DNA from: Asaia bogorensis
Lineage (GTDB): Bacteria > Pseudomonadota > Alphaproteobacteria > Acetobacterales > Acetobacteraceae
Assembly: GCA_945874515.1 (NCBI GenBank)
Contig: CAMCHA010000006.1
Coordinates: 1 to 19,356, forward strand
DNA length: 19,356 bases
Direction of reading: 5' to 3'
In this document: positions 13,215-19,356 of the stretch, one piece after another
Numbering within the stretch: the stretch's first letter is position 1
Layout of the letters: each line of letters starts with the position of its first letter
The notes under the pieces: model-generated
Told to the model about the DNA's origin: nothing
Database searches by the model: none
The model's input: the letters and a program-made list of their open reading frames with translations, nothing else
Program-made: the position numbers and the translations under genes

Positions 13215-14633
13215 ATGTCACTCTTCGACACTCTTATCAGCGACGTCGCTGGCCGTTTCGGCCTCGGCAGCGTCGCAACACCGCTCATGCGTGAAGCGCT
13301 GCACCTCGTCACCGGCGCGCCGGGTGGCCTCGGCGGCCTGCTCGAGCAGTTCCGCGGCGCCGGCCTCGGCGATGCGGCCGCATCCTGGCTCGGCAACCGC
13401 GATGCCAAACCGCTCTCGGGCGACCAGATCGCAAGCGCGCTTGGCAGCAATGCGATGGGTGGCATCGCCAGCCGCCTCGGCATCGCCGGCCCGGCCGCGA
13501 CCACCGCGCTTGGCTACGTCATGCCGAAGCTGATCGGCGTGCTCACCCCGGGCGGCCAGGTGCCAGCCACGCTGTCGAGCGAAGTGCTCAGCTTCCTCAA
13601 CCCGCCGGCGACCACCACCCGCGTCGTTGAGACCGTGGCGCCACGCGTTGCCCCGCGCACTGAACAGGTTGCGCCAATGGCGATGACCGTGGTGCATGAT
13701 GAGCCGCACATGAGCCGTTGGCTCTTGCCGCTGGTTGGCGCGCTCGGCCTGCTCGGCCTCGGCGCCTATCTGTTGACCGGCAACCAAGCGCCGCCGCCGC
13801 CGCCTCCGGTGGTTCGGACAGCGCCGGTGCTGCCGCCGGTCCCTGTGACCTCCCTGCCGCCGCGCCTTGCGATCAGCAATGACGACGGCTTCATCCGCTA
13901 CAGCGGCACGGTGCATGACGAAGAGACCCGCACCAACATCATCAACTCACTGCGGGCCGTCTTCGGCGCTGACCGCGTACAGGGCGACATCGCGATCGAC
14001 CTGAACCGTGGCGCCGCGCCCTGGATGGTGAACTTCCGGTCGGCACTGAACAATCTGAGGGTCCCGGGCGTGCAAGCGCTGTTCGAAGGCAACTCGGTCA
14101 ATCTTGGCGGCATGATCAACGAAGGCGACCGCGACCGTATCTCCACCGCGATGCGCGGTGTGCTCGGCGGCGGCTTGGTCTACGGCACGATCTCCGATCG
14201 CGTTGGTACCCTTGTCACCGATGCGAACGACAGGGTGTTGAACAGCTTGACTGCGCTGCGCAGCGGCTTCAATGCAAATGATCTGGTTGGCGCGCTTAAC
14301 CTTTCGATCATTAACTTCGCCACCGGCAGTGCCGATATCCCGGCTGGCAATATGGCCCTGCTGAACAACGCTGCGGCGCGCATTAAGCAGCTTCCGGCGA
14401 CCACGGTGATCGAGATTGCCGGGCATACCGACAATACCGGCGACGCTGCGGCCAATGTGACCCTGTCCCAGGCCCGGGCCGAGTCGATCCGTGCCGCCCT
14501 GCTGCGCGCCGGCGTCGAACCCGGCATGGTAGTTGCCAGGGGCTACGGCAGCGCTCAGCCGATCGCCAACAACGACCTGCTCGAAGGCCGCTTCCGCAAC
14601 CGCCGCATCGAGTACCGGGTGGTGCGCTCGTAA
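13215..14633 (+). CDS. OmpA-family protein with YidB-like N-terminus and BON-like middle
   Basis: 472 aa, apparently a fusion. Residues 1 to about 125 resemble the YidB/DUF937 family (MSLFDTLISDVAGRFGLG, LSGDQIASALG, TPGGQVPATLSSEVLSFL). A membrane helix lies at about 166-186 (WLLPLVGALGLLGLGAYLLT), then a Pro-rich linker. Next is a region of about 218-345 resembling paired BON modules (GFIRYSGTVHDEETRTNIIN). The C-terminus, from about 366, is an OmpA peptidoglycan-binding domain (INFATGSADI, HTDNTGDAAANVTLSQARAE, GRFRNRRIEY). The start at 13215 is chosen over one 16 codons upstream because GGGGGA precedes it and the N-terminus fits the family. Likely inner-membrane anchored, with the OmpA domain in the periplasm. 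It resembles mycobacterial ArfA in the BON-OmpA order. Confidence 0.85.
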   Translation: MSLFDTLISDVAGRFGLGSVATPLMREALHLVTGAPGGLGGLLEQFRGAGLGDAAASWLGNRDAKPLSGDQIASALGSNAMGGIASRLGIAGPAATTALGYVMPKLIGVLTPGGQVPATLSSEVLSFLNPPATTTRVVETVAPRVAPRTEQVAPMAMTVVHDEPHMSRWLLPLVGALGLLGLGAYLLTGNQAPPPPPPVVRTAPVLPPVPVTSLPPRLAISNDDGFIRYSGTVHDEETRTNIINSLRAVFGADRVQGDIAIDLNRGAAPWMVNFRSALNNLRVPGVQALFEGNSVNLGGMINEGDRDRISTAMRGVLGGGLVYGTISDRVGTLVTDANDRVLNSLTALRSGFNANDLVGALNLSIINFATGSADIPAGNMALLNNAAARIKQLPATTVIEIAGHTDNTGDAAANVTLSQARAESIRAALLRAGVEPGMVVARGYGSAQPIANNDLLEGRFRNRRIEYRVVRS

Positions 14634-14679
14634 CCCGAGCGCCCACTTCCTCGCATCTGACATACGTATAGGAGAGACC

Positions 14680-15720
14680 ATGTCTTCCACCATCCTTGGA
14701 ACCACCCCCGCCCGCCCGGGCGAGGCGATCCGCCCCGGCTACGGCGTCACAGCCACCAACGCCGCTACAGCCGTCACCAACCACACGCCGGCGCATAGCC
14801 GGGTCTCTTGGGGCGCCGTCTTCGCCGGCGCAGCAGTCGCCGTCGCCTCGACGGTACTGCTGAGCCTGCTCGGTGCGGCGCTTGGCACTGGCTCCATCAA
14901 CACGATGACGGCCAATGCCAGCGATGTGCGCAGCTTCAGCCAGGGCGCTGGCCTTTGGCAGATCGTGAACTACGTGCTCAGCATGGCGCTCGGTGGCTAT
15001 GTCGCCGCGCGCCTGTCGGGTACTCACTCGCACCTCGATGGTGAACTGCACGGCCTGACCACCTGGGCGATCGCCCTGTTGTTTGGCGCCTGGCTCTTCG
15101 CCCAGGCGCTTGGCGGCGCGATCGGCATGGCCGGTCAGGGCGTCAGCTCAGTGGCGTCCCGCCTGGCCGATACCGCCGAATCGATGGTGCCGGAAGTGCG
15201 CGGCACGTCGCTGGTTGATCGTGTGCGCCTCGGCCTCAGCACCGGCGGCGACATTTCGGCGATGACCCGCGATCAGTTGGAGGGTGAAATCGCCCTGGTG
15301 ATCGGCAATGGCCTGTATGGCGGCAACTTCAATGATGCTGACCGCACCCGGCTTATTGCGCTGGTCGCGGCCGAAGCCGGCGTGACACGCGACGAGGCGA
15401 CCCGCCGCGTTGTTCGCATGGAAGCCGAGATCAGGACCGGCATCGCCCAAGCCGAGCGGAATGCTCGCGCCGCTGCCGACTCCGTCGCGCACGGCGTCGC
15501 GGTTGCATCGCGCGCGCTGTTCGCCGCGCTGACGCTTGGCCTGCTCGGCGCGCTGATCGGCGCCTGGTTGGGCACCCGCCACAAGCGGGCGCTGCACCCG
15601 GTTGTCCATCACGTGGAGCCGGCTGTCCGTCACGTGGAGCCGGTGGTTCATCATGAGACCACGCGTACGGTCTATGAAACGACCCACCCGGCCGGGGTGC
15701 GCGTGCTCGACCGCCACTAA
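14680..15720 (+). CDS. Multi-pass membrane protein with His-rich tail
   Basis: 346 aa. About four hydrophobic segments: near 43-68 (WGAVFAGAAVAVASTVLLSL), 90-110 (IVNYVLSMALGGYVAARL), 128-150 (WAIALLFGAWLFAQALGGAI) and 282-308 (LFAALTLGLLGALIGAWLG). A hydrophilic, charged region separates the third and fourth. The C-terminal tail contains repeated V-H/R-HVEP units and ends in DRH. I recall similar proteins annotated as PhnA-like in alphaproteobacteria, but I do not assign that. The start has GGAGAG three bases upstream; the longer frame would enter the previous gene. It follows the OmpA-like gene by 46 bases, is probably cotranscribed with it, and likely belongs to the same envelope-stress module. 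Confidence 0.75.
   Translation: MSSTILGTTPARPGEAIRPGYGVTATNAATAVTNHTPAHSRVSWGAVFAGAAVAVASTVLLSLLGAALGTGSINTMTANASDVRSFSQGAGLWQIVNYVLSMALGGYVAARLSGTHSHLDGELHGLTTWAIALLFGAWLFAQALGGAIGMAGQGVSSVASRLADTAESMVPEVRGTSLVDRVRLGLSTGGDISAMTRDQLEGEIALVIGNGLYGGNFNDADRTRLIALVAAEAGVTRDEATRRVVRMEAEIRTGIAQAERNARAAADSVAHGVAVASRALFAALTLGLLGALIGAWLGTRHKRALHPVVHHVEPAVRHVEPVVHHETTRTVYETTHPAGVRVLDRH
15604..15645 (+). repeat. 21-base direct repeat in the membrane protein tail
   Basis: Two adjacent 21-base units, beginning GTCCATCACGTGGAGCCG and GTCCGTCACGTGGAGCCG, encode V-H-HVEP-A and V-R-HVEP-V. A partial third unit follows (VHHE). The result is a His-rich tail that might bind metal. Confidence 0.7.
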
Positions 15721-15775
15721 GGTTTGTTTCGAAGGGCGGTGCCGCATGCGTGGCACCGCCACTTCGGGTCGAACC
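15721..15775 (+). terminator. Long hairpin directly after the membrane protein gene
   Basis: Starting on the base after the stop codon, GGCGGTGCC pairs with GGCACCGCC (15735-15743 with 15752-15760). Outer arms 15721-15734 and 15762-15775 extend it, with CGAAG/CTTCG perfect and the rest using some G-U pairs and one mismatch. There is no clear T tract afterwards, so it may be a terminator or a 3'-end stabilising stem. Confidence 0.6.
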
Positions 15776-15864
15776 TTGTAGAAGCCCGCTGGCGCTTAGG
15801 TTAACGCGGCAGTGGGCGAAGAGTTGTTATTCCAAAAGGGCGCTTGATTGCGCGCCCCATAATT

Positions 15865-15897
15865 AAAGGGGCGGTATCTTAGGGCACCGCCCCCTTT
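15865..15897. terminator. Bidirectional terminator between convergent transcripts
   Basis: AAAGGGGCGGT pairs with ACCGCCCCCTTT (one extra C). Read on the minus strand, the stem is followed by TTTAATTAT, which suits termination of the LytTR operon ending at 16027. On the plus strand it backs up the hairpin at 15721. The rest of 15776-16026 holds no gene I can support. Confidence 0.6.
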
Positions 15898-16026
15898 AGC
15901 CCGATTTCCGCGGCGCCAATCCACCTGAACATACATCCCATATTTTGAAATAGCGTTGCGCCGGGGAACGAAAATCTCTGGCTCTCTTCATGGCAAGCAG
16001 CGTGTTGCGGCTTGCGCCGTTGCTGA

Positions 16027-16821
16027 TCACATCCCACGGAACAGATGCGCGAACATCCGGCTCGCGACCAGCGTCTCCGGGCGGCCGCGCAGCGTGAGCA
16101 GCACGCGCCCCGTTTCCTCGCGCCGTGCGGCGAGGATGTGGCGCGCCTGCACGACAAGCCCGCGATGCACCTGCCAGAAGCGCTGCGGATCCAGCCGCGG
16201 CAGCAGATCGCGGAGCGAGAGGCGGATCAGGTGCTCCCGCTCCGCCGTGACCACGCGGACATACTTGTCGGCGGCTGCGAAGTAGAGAACCTCCTCGACC
16301 GGCACAAGATGCACGACCTCGCTGGCCTGGGCGCGGATCACATGGAGCCGCGGCGCCCCAACGCCTGCGGGCGCTGGCACGGCGCGCAGCTGCGCCACCG
16401 CGTCGTCGAGCGCGGCCGCGGGCTCCCGCCTGTCGCCGAGCTGGCGCATCAGTCGCGCGACACAGGCGGCCAGGCGGCCGTGCTCGACCGGCTTCAGCAG
16501 GTAGTCCAGCGCCTGCGCCTCGAAGGCCCGCAACGCATATTCGTCATGCGCCGTGACGAAGACCATGAGTGGCGGCGGCACGTCATGCGGCCAGTCCTCG
16601 ATGATGGCGTGTGCGGCGGCCAACCCGTCGAGGCGCGGCATCCGGATGTCGAGAAAGCAGACATCGGGCCGGTGGGCGAGCGCGGCCGCCAGCGCCGCCG
16701 CGCCGTCCGACGCCGGGGGCAGCAGGGCAAGGCCGGGCCAGCAGGCGGCAAGCTCGGCCGCCAGCGCGGCGGCGAGCAGTGGTTCGTCCTCAGCGATCAG
16801 GGCGCGCGGGCCGGGGCTCAT
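16027..16821 (-). CDS. LytTR-family response regulator
   Basis: 264 aa. Receiver domain at residues 1 to about 125, with acidic pocket Glu11-Asp12, phospho-acceptor Asp58 (VCFLDIRMP), Thr90 (FVTAHDEYAL) and Lys110 (YLLKPVEHG). LytTR DNA-binding domain at about 159-262 (VPVEEVLYFAAADKYVRVVT, LLPRLDPQRFWQVHRGLVV). LytTR regulators bind short direct repeats upstream of target genes. The start overlaps the kinase stop by four bases (ATGA), so this is the cognate regulator of the kinase encoded just upstream. Codons are strongly GC-ending, more so than in the left part of the window. Confidence 0.93.
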   Translation of the reverse strand: MSPGPRALIAEDEPLLAAALAAELAACWPGLALLPPASDGAAALAAALAHRPDVCFLDIRMPRLDGLAAAHAIIEDWPHDVPPPLMVFVTAHDEYALRAFEAQALDYLLKPVEHGRLAACVARLMRQLGDRREPAAALDDAVAQLRAVPAPAGVGAPRLHVIRAQASEVVHLVPVEEVLYFAAADKYVRVVTAEREHLIRLSLRDLLPRLDPQRFWQVHRGLVVQARHILAARREETGRVLLTLRGRPETLVASRMFAHLFRGM

Positions 16822-17870
16822 AGCGCAGAGGGTGCCACCGGCAGCGCTATTGGCAAGCGCAGCGTCACCAGCGCGCCGCCCTCAGCATCGTCGGCCGCCG
16901 CGAGGGTGACCGACGCTGCGCTCCCATGGAGGAGGCGCAGCCGCTCGCGAAGCTGGACGAGGCCGAACCGGTCCTGCGCAGCGGCCGGAAGTCCCACGCC
17001 CGTGTCGCGGACCCGAAGCAGGAGCTCACCGCCTTCCCTGCGGGCGCTGATCTCGATCCGACCGCCCTCGGGCTTGGGTTCGATGCCGTGGCGGATTGCA
17101 TTCTCCACCGCTGGTTGGAGCAGCAGGGCGGGCACCTGCGCAGGTTCCAGCGCGGTGGGGATGTCCCATCGCGTCGCGAGGCGTGCGCCAAGCCGGATTT
17201 GCATCAGGGCGAGGTAGTCCTCGATCCAGGCGCGTTCCGCGGCCAGGCTGTGCGTCTCCGCGCGGCTCGCGCCGAGGGTGGCGCGCAGGAAGCCCACCAG
17301 GCGGTCGAGCATCGCCGTCGCGCGCGGCGGGTCGGTTGCGATCAGCGCGCGCAGCGTGGCGAGCGTGTTGAACAGCATGTGCGGATCAAGCTGCGCCTTG
17401 AGCGCGGCGAGCCGCGCCGCCTCAACCTGCCGGGCCAGCGCCTCCTGCCGGCCGCGGCTGTAGAAGGCGGCAGTCATCGCAACGCCCACCGCCAGCCCGA
17501 ACACGGCGACGGCACCCGTCCCTCCGGCCACTGCGGACGGGCCGGCCAGCATGTCGCCGAGCGCAACGCCGGCGAGTACCCCGGCCGGCAGGCCGAGCCC
17601 GAGCAGCAGCGCCGCACCGCGCGGCGGCGGCCAATAATGCGGCGGGGCTGCGCCGAGCTTCCCCCTCAGCAGGAAACGTCCGAGATCCACCGCCGCCCAG
17701 GCACAGAGGCTGATCGCCAGGCTGCGCGTCAGCGCCGTGCCATAGCCCGCGGTGCCCGGTAGCACCGCTTGCGCCAGCCAGGCGATGGGCGGGGCCAGCG
17801 CGACCGTCAGCAGCAGCCGACGCCCGAGGCCGCGCGCCGCGCCGGGCGGCAGCCAGGTCCGCAGCCTCAT
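16818..17870 (-). CDS. LytS-type sensor histidine kinase
   Basis: 350 aa. Four hydrophobic segments at about 19-38, 45-68, 85-108 and 117-136 form a membrane sensor with little periplasmic sequence. The His-kinase domain of the LytS/YehU type follows. The phospho-acceptor is His164 in LKAQLDPHMLFNTL. The N box is LLQPAVENAIRHGI (Asn257), the G box RDTGVGLP (Asp289), and FGLVQLRERL follows. The start at 17870 is chosen because it overlaps the hydrolase stop as ATGA; the longer frame would run 66 codons into that gene. The stop overlaps the regulator start. The signal is unknown. Confidence 0.92.
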   Translation of the reverse strand: MRLRTWLPPGAARGLGRRLLLTVALAPPIAWLAQAVLPGTAGYGTALTRSLAISLCAWAAVDLGRFLLRGKLGAAPPHYWPPPRGAALLLGLGLPAGVLAGVALGDMLAGPSAVAGGTGAVAVFGLAVGVAMTAAFYSRGRQEALARQVEAARLAALKAQLDPHMLFNTLATLRALIATDPPRATAMLDRLVGFLRATLGASRAETHSLAAERAWIEDYLALMQIRLGARLATRWDIPTALEPAQVPALLLQPAVENAIRHGIEPKPEGGRIEISARREGGELLLRVRDTGVGLPAAAQDRFGLVQLRERLRLLHGSAASVTLAAADDAEGGALVTLRLPIALPVAPSAL

Positions 17871-18931
17871 GGCGCGAGGTGACGCACAAAATGCTGAACG
17901 ATCGCCGCCTGCGCTGCCGCGCGCTCCGCGGGATCGAAGCCCGGTTCGGGCCTGCCGCCCACCGGGTGTCGATCCGCTACCGCCTGCGCGACGCTGCTGG
18001 GCCAGGGCGACATGGCATCCATATGCCCTGCCCTGGCCATCACGGCGAGCGGCGTGCAGGCGCCGCAATGCCGAAGCAGGCGGTCGGCATGGAAGGCATT
18101 GGGCGTGAGGCGATCCGCCTCCGCGCGCACCACGCCGACGGGCACCGCGATCTGCGCCAAGCTGTCGGTGCGGAAGATCGCCCCGACCGGGGTGGAGACT
18201 GCGACGACGACGATGCGGGGATCCCGCCCGCCATGCCGGGCATTGTTCTCCTGCCCCAGCAGGAAGTCCGGCACGTTGCGGGCGGATTCGAAGCGCGCGC
18301 GGCGGGCGGCGCGCGCGGGCTCGTCCGGCAGGCCATTGTAGCAGAAGCCGAGATCGGCCTCCCCCGCGGCGAGGCAGTGGCGGATGAGGTCACGCAGGCT
18401 CCACTCGGCGCCGACGAGCGTCATCGCGGTAATGGCACCGGCGGAGGTGCCGTGCACGCCCACCCGGTCGAGCCGCAGCCGCGGCCCCCAATCGGGGTGC
18501 GCGGCCAGGGCGTCTAGCGCGGCGCTCGCCTCCCGCGGGCGGAGGCGCCAGGATTCCGGTCCCGCGGCGGTGACATCGGCGTTGTTGTCGCCGCGGTGGA
18601 GAAGCTGTGCCACGACGAAGCCCGCCGCCGCCAGGCGCGCGGCGAGGGTATGCTCGGCGAGCGGGTTGCCGCCCGTGCCGTGCGACATGAGAACCACGCG
18701 CCGGGATCCCGGGAGGAGCGGTGCGGCGGGCGCGACGGACAGGTTGAAGGGGCCGGACGCCATCGGCCGCGCGCGGGCGGCGGTGGGATAGACGAGGCGC
18801 AGCGGCATCCCATCGGCTTCGATCTGCGCGACACCGGTCTGGGCGACAGCGGCGGCGGAGGCGAAGCCGAGCACCAGCGTGACGCCGAGGGCGAGGACAG
18901 GAAGGCGCGGACAGAAACGGCTTCGCGGCAT
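17867..18931 (-). CDS. Exported alpha/beta-hydrolase (predicted dienelactone-hydrolase-like)
   Basis: About 354 aa, with a signal peptide (FCPRLPVLALGVTLVLGFAS...AVAQ). The oxyanion strand is VVLMSHGTGGNP. The nucleophile elbow is GVHGTSAGAIT, with catalytic Ser near residue 163 in GTSAG. A likely catalytic His lies in MARAGHMDAMSP near the C-terminus. Several Cys residues (HCLAAGEADLGFCYNG, RHCGACTP) may form disulfides in the periplasm. The start at 18931 has GGAG six bases upstream; an ATG four codons earlier (18943) is the alternative. It is the first gene of an operon with the kinase and regulator. The substrate is unknown; it could process the signal sensed by the kinase or be regulated by it. 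Confidence 0.82.
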   Translation of the reverse strand: MPRSRFCPRLPVLALGVTLVLGFASAAAVAQTGVAQIEADGMPLRLVYPTAARARPMASGPFNLSVAPAAPLLPGSRRVVLMSHGTGGNPLAEHTLAARLAAAGFVVAQLLHRGDNNADVTAAGPESWRLRPREASAALDALAAHPDWGPRLRLDRVGVHGTSAGAITAMTLVGAEWSLRDLIRHCLAAGEADLGFCYNGLPDEPARAARRARFESARNVPDFLLGQENNARHGGRDPRIVVVAVSTPVGAIFRTDSLAQIAVPVGVVRAEADRLTPNAFHADRLLRHCGACTPLAVMARAGHMDAMSPWPSSVAQAVADRHPVGGRPEPGFDPAERAAAQAAIVQHFVRHLAP

Positions 18932-19277
18932 GAGCATCTCCATGGACCCTGGCTGGGCCCGGGGGGATGTAGCACCCTATCCAGCGTGGCACCGCGGTGA
19001 TGCGACGAAACGGCTTTGGCTGTCGGGAAATGACGAGCGGGCGACGTAGTCTGCGGGCGAGGTGCCCAGCCGCCATCATGCACCCGGCGAAATGGCGAGG
19101 CTGGCGCGGCCGCAGCGATGAAGGCCCGATCACGGTGTAGTAGTGGCGACCGGGTTCCAACCTTCTCTGTGCACCGCCGAGTGCCCGGTCGAATTGGGGG
19201 CTGGTCCATCTTGCGATCAACGGCTGGGGCCACTTAAGCTATTGCTCTGACGTTTAGTAGTTTTACAGGTGGGTTTA
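18932..19277. other. Intergenic region without a recognisable gene
   Basis: Divergent spacer between the hydrolase operon (minus) and the partial gene at 19278 (plus). Open frames here give low-complexity or Arg-rich products and overlap the hydrolase start, so none is supported. The right 70 bases are less GC-rich and contain AGGTGG, the ribosome binding site of the next gene (19267-19272). A single GACGTTTAG near 19250 is close to a LytTR half-site, but no second half-site is seen. Confidence 0.4.
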
Positions 19278-19356
19278 ATGTTGTCCTCCAGAACAGCCAC
19301 CTTCAACGTGGAAAACCTCAATCGCGCAGGCGTGTTCTTCGCCGATCGCATCAATG
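19278..19356 (+). CDS. Endonuclease/exonuclease/phosphatase-like protein (3' end outside window)
   Basis: The first 26 codons of a gene that runs off the right edge. ATG at 19278 follows AGGTGG by five bases. The product begins MLSSRTATFNVENLNRAGVF. RTATFNVENL matches the first strand of the endonuclease/exonuclease/phosphatase (DNase I-like) superfamily, in which the Asn of FNVENL lies in the metal site. No further assignment is possible. Confidence 0.6.
   Translation, partial: MLSSRTATFNVENLNRAGVFFADRIN

Larger units (their letters stand above)
11735..13259 (+). repeat. Tandem cassette duplication, copy B
   Basis: Copy B of the duplicated leader-DUF2382-stress/DUF2382-terminator cassette (copy A 10057-11541). 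It runs into the intact start of the ompA-like gene. Similarity to copy A is uneven. The leader and gene 5' halves are diverged, while the 3' half of each gene and the gap between the two genes are almost identical. Confidence 0.88.

Noticed and set aside
13218..14705. Minus-strand frames opposite the OmpA-like gene (13218-13916, 13947-14705)
   Set aside because: Shadows of a gene with clear YidB-like, transmembrane and OmpA features on the plus strand.
18390..19220. Minus-strand frame extending across the 5' end of the hydrolase gene into the spacer
   Set aside because: Arg/Pro-rich product in a shifted frame with no family similarity that I can see; I also considered a transposase remnant but found no conserved motif or terminal repeats.

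Overview
The window looks like chromosomal DNA of a GC-rich alphaproteobacterium. My best guess is Acetobacteraceae or a related Rhodospirillales lineage. The reasons are the psd-pssA pair with a short-form phosphatidylserine decarboxylase, the alphaproteobacterial style of PrmA, and densely packed genes joined by ATGA or TGATG overlaps. No rRNA, tRNA, CRISPR array or intact mobile element is visible.

Positions 1-9682 hold ordinary housekeeping genes. They are a 5'-truncated LysM protein, a convergent unknown gene, a coupled operon psd-pssA-cysteine phosphatase followed closely by a phytanoyl-CoA-dioxygenase-like gene, then on the minus strand a secreted TPR protein and a lone HupE/UreJ-like membrane protein. 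A second coupled plus-strand operon follows: exported pentapeptide-repeat protein, UvrD/PcrA helicase, and L11 methyltransferase PrmA.

Positions 9683-15775 form an accessory stress and envelope module with a different codon style. An AT-rich gap leads into a two-gene cassette that is present twice in tandem with a period of about 1.7 kb. Each copy has a short leader ORF coupled by a 4-base overlap to a stand-alone DUF2382 protein (133 aa), then a two-domain stress/DUF2382 protein (273 aa), then a strong hairpin terminator. Copy A is followed by a decayed remnant of the start of an ompA-like gene. The intact ompA-like gene (YidB-like, TM, BON-like, OmpA) follows copy B, so the original duplication probably ran into that gene. 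A multi-pass membrane protein with a His-rich tail closes the module, followed by two hairpins. The two 273-aa copies differ at 29 of their first 131 residues but at only 2 of the last 142, which suggests gene conversion. This module, with its leader ORFs, is the most interesting part of the window.

Positions 16027-18931 are a very GC-rich minus-strand operon: secreted alpha/beta-hydrolase, LytS-type histidine kinase, LytTR response regulator, all joined by 4-base overlaps. A gap of about 350 bases with no recognisable gene separates it from the first 26 codons of an endonuclease/exonuclease/phosphatase-like gene that runs off the right edge.
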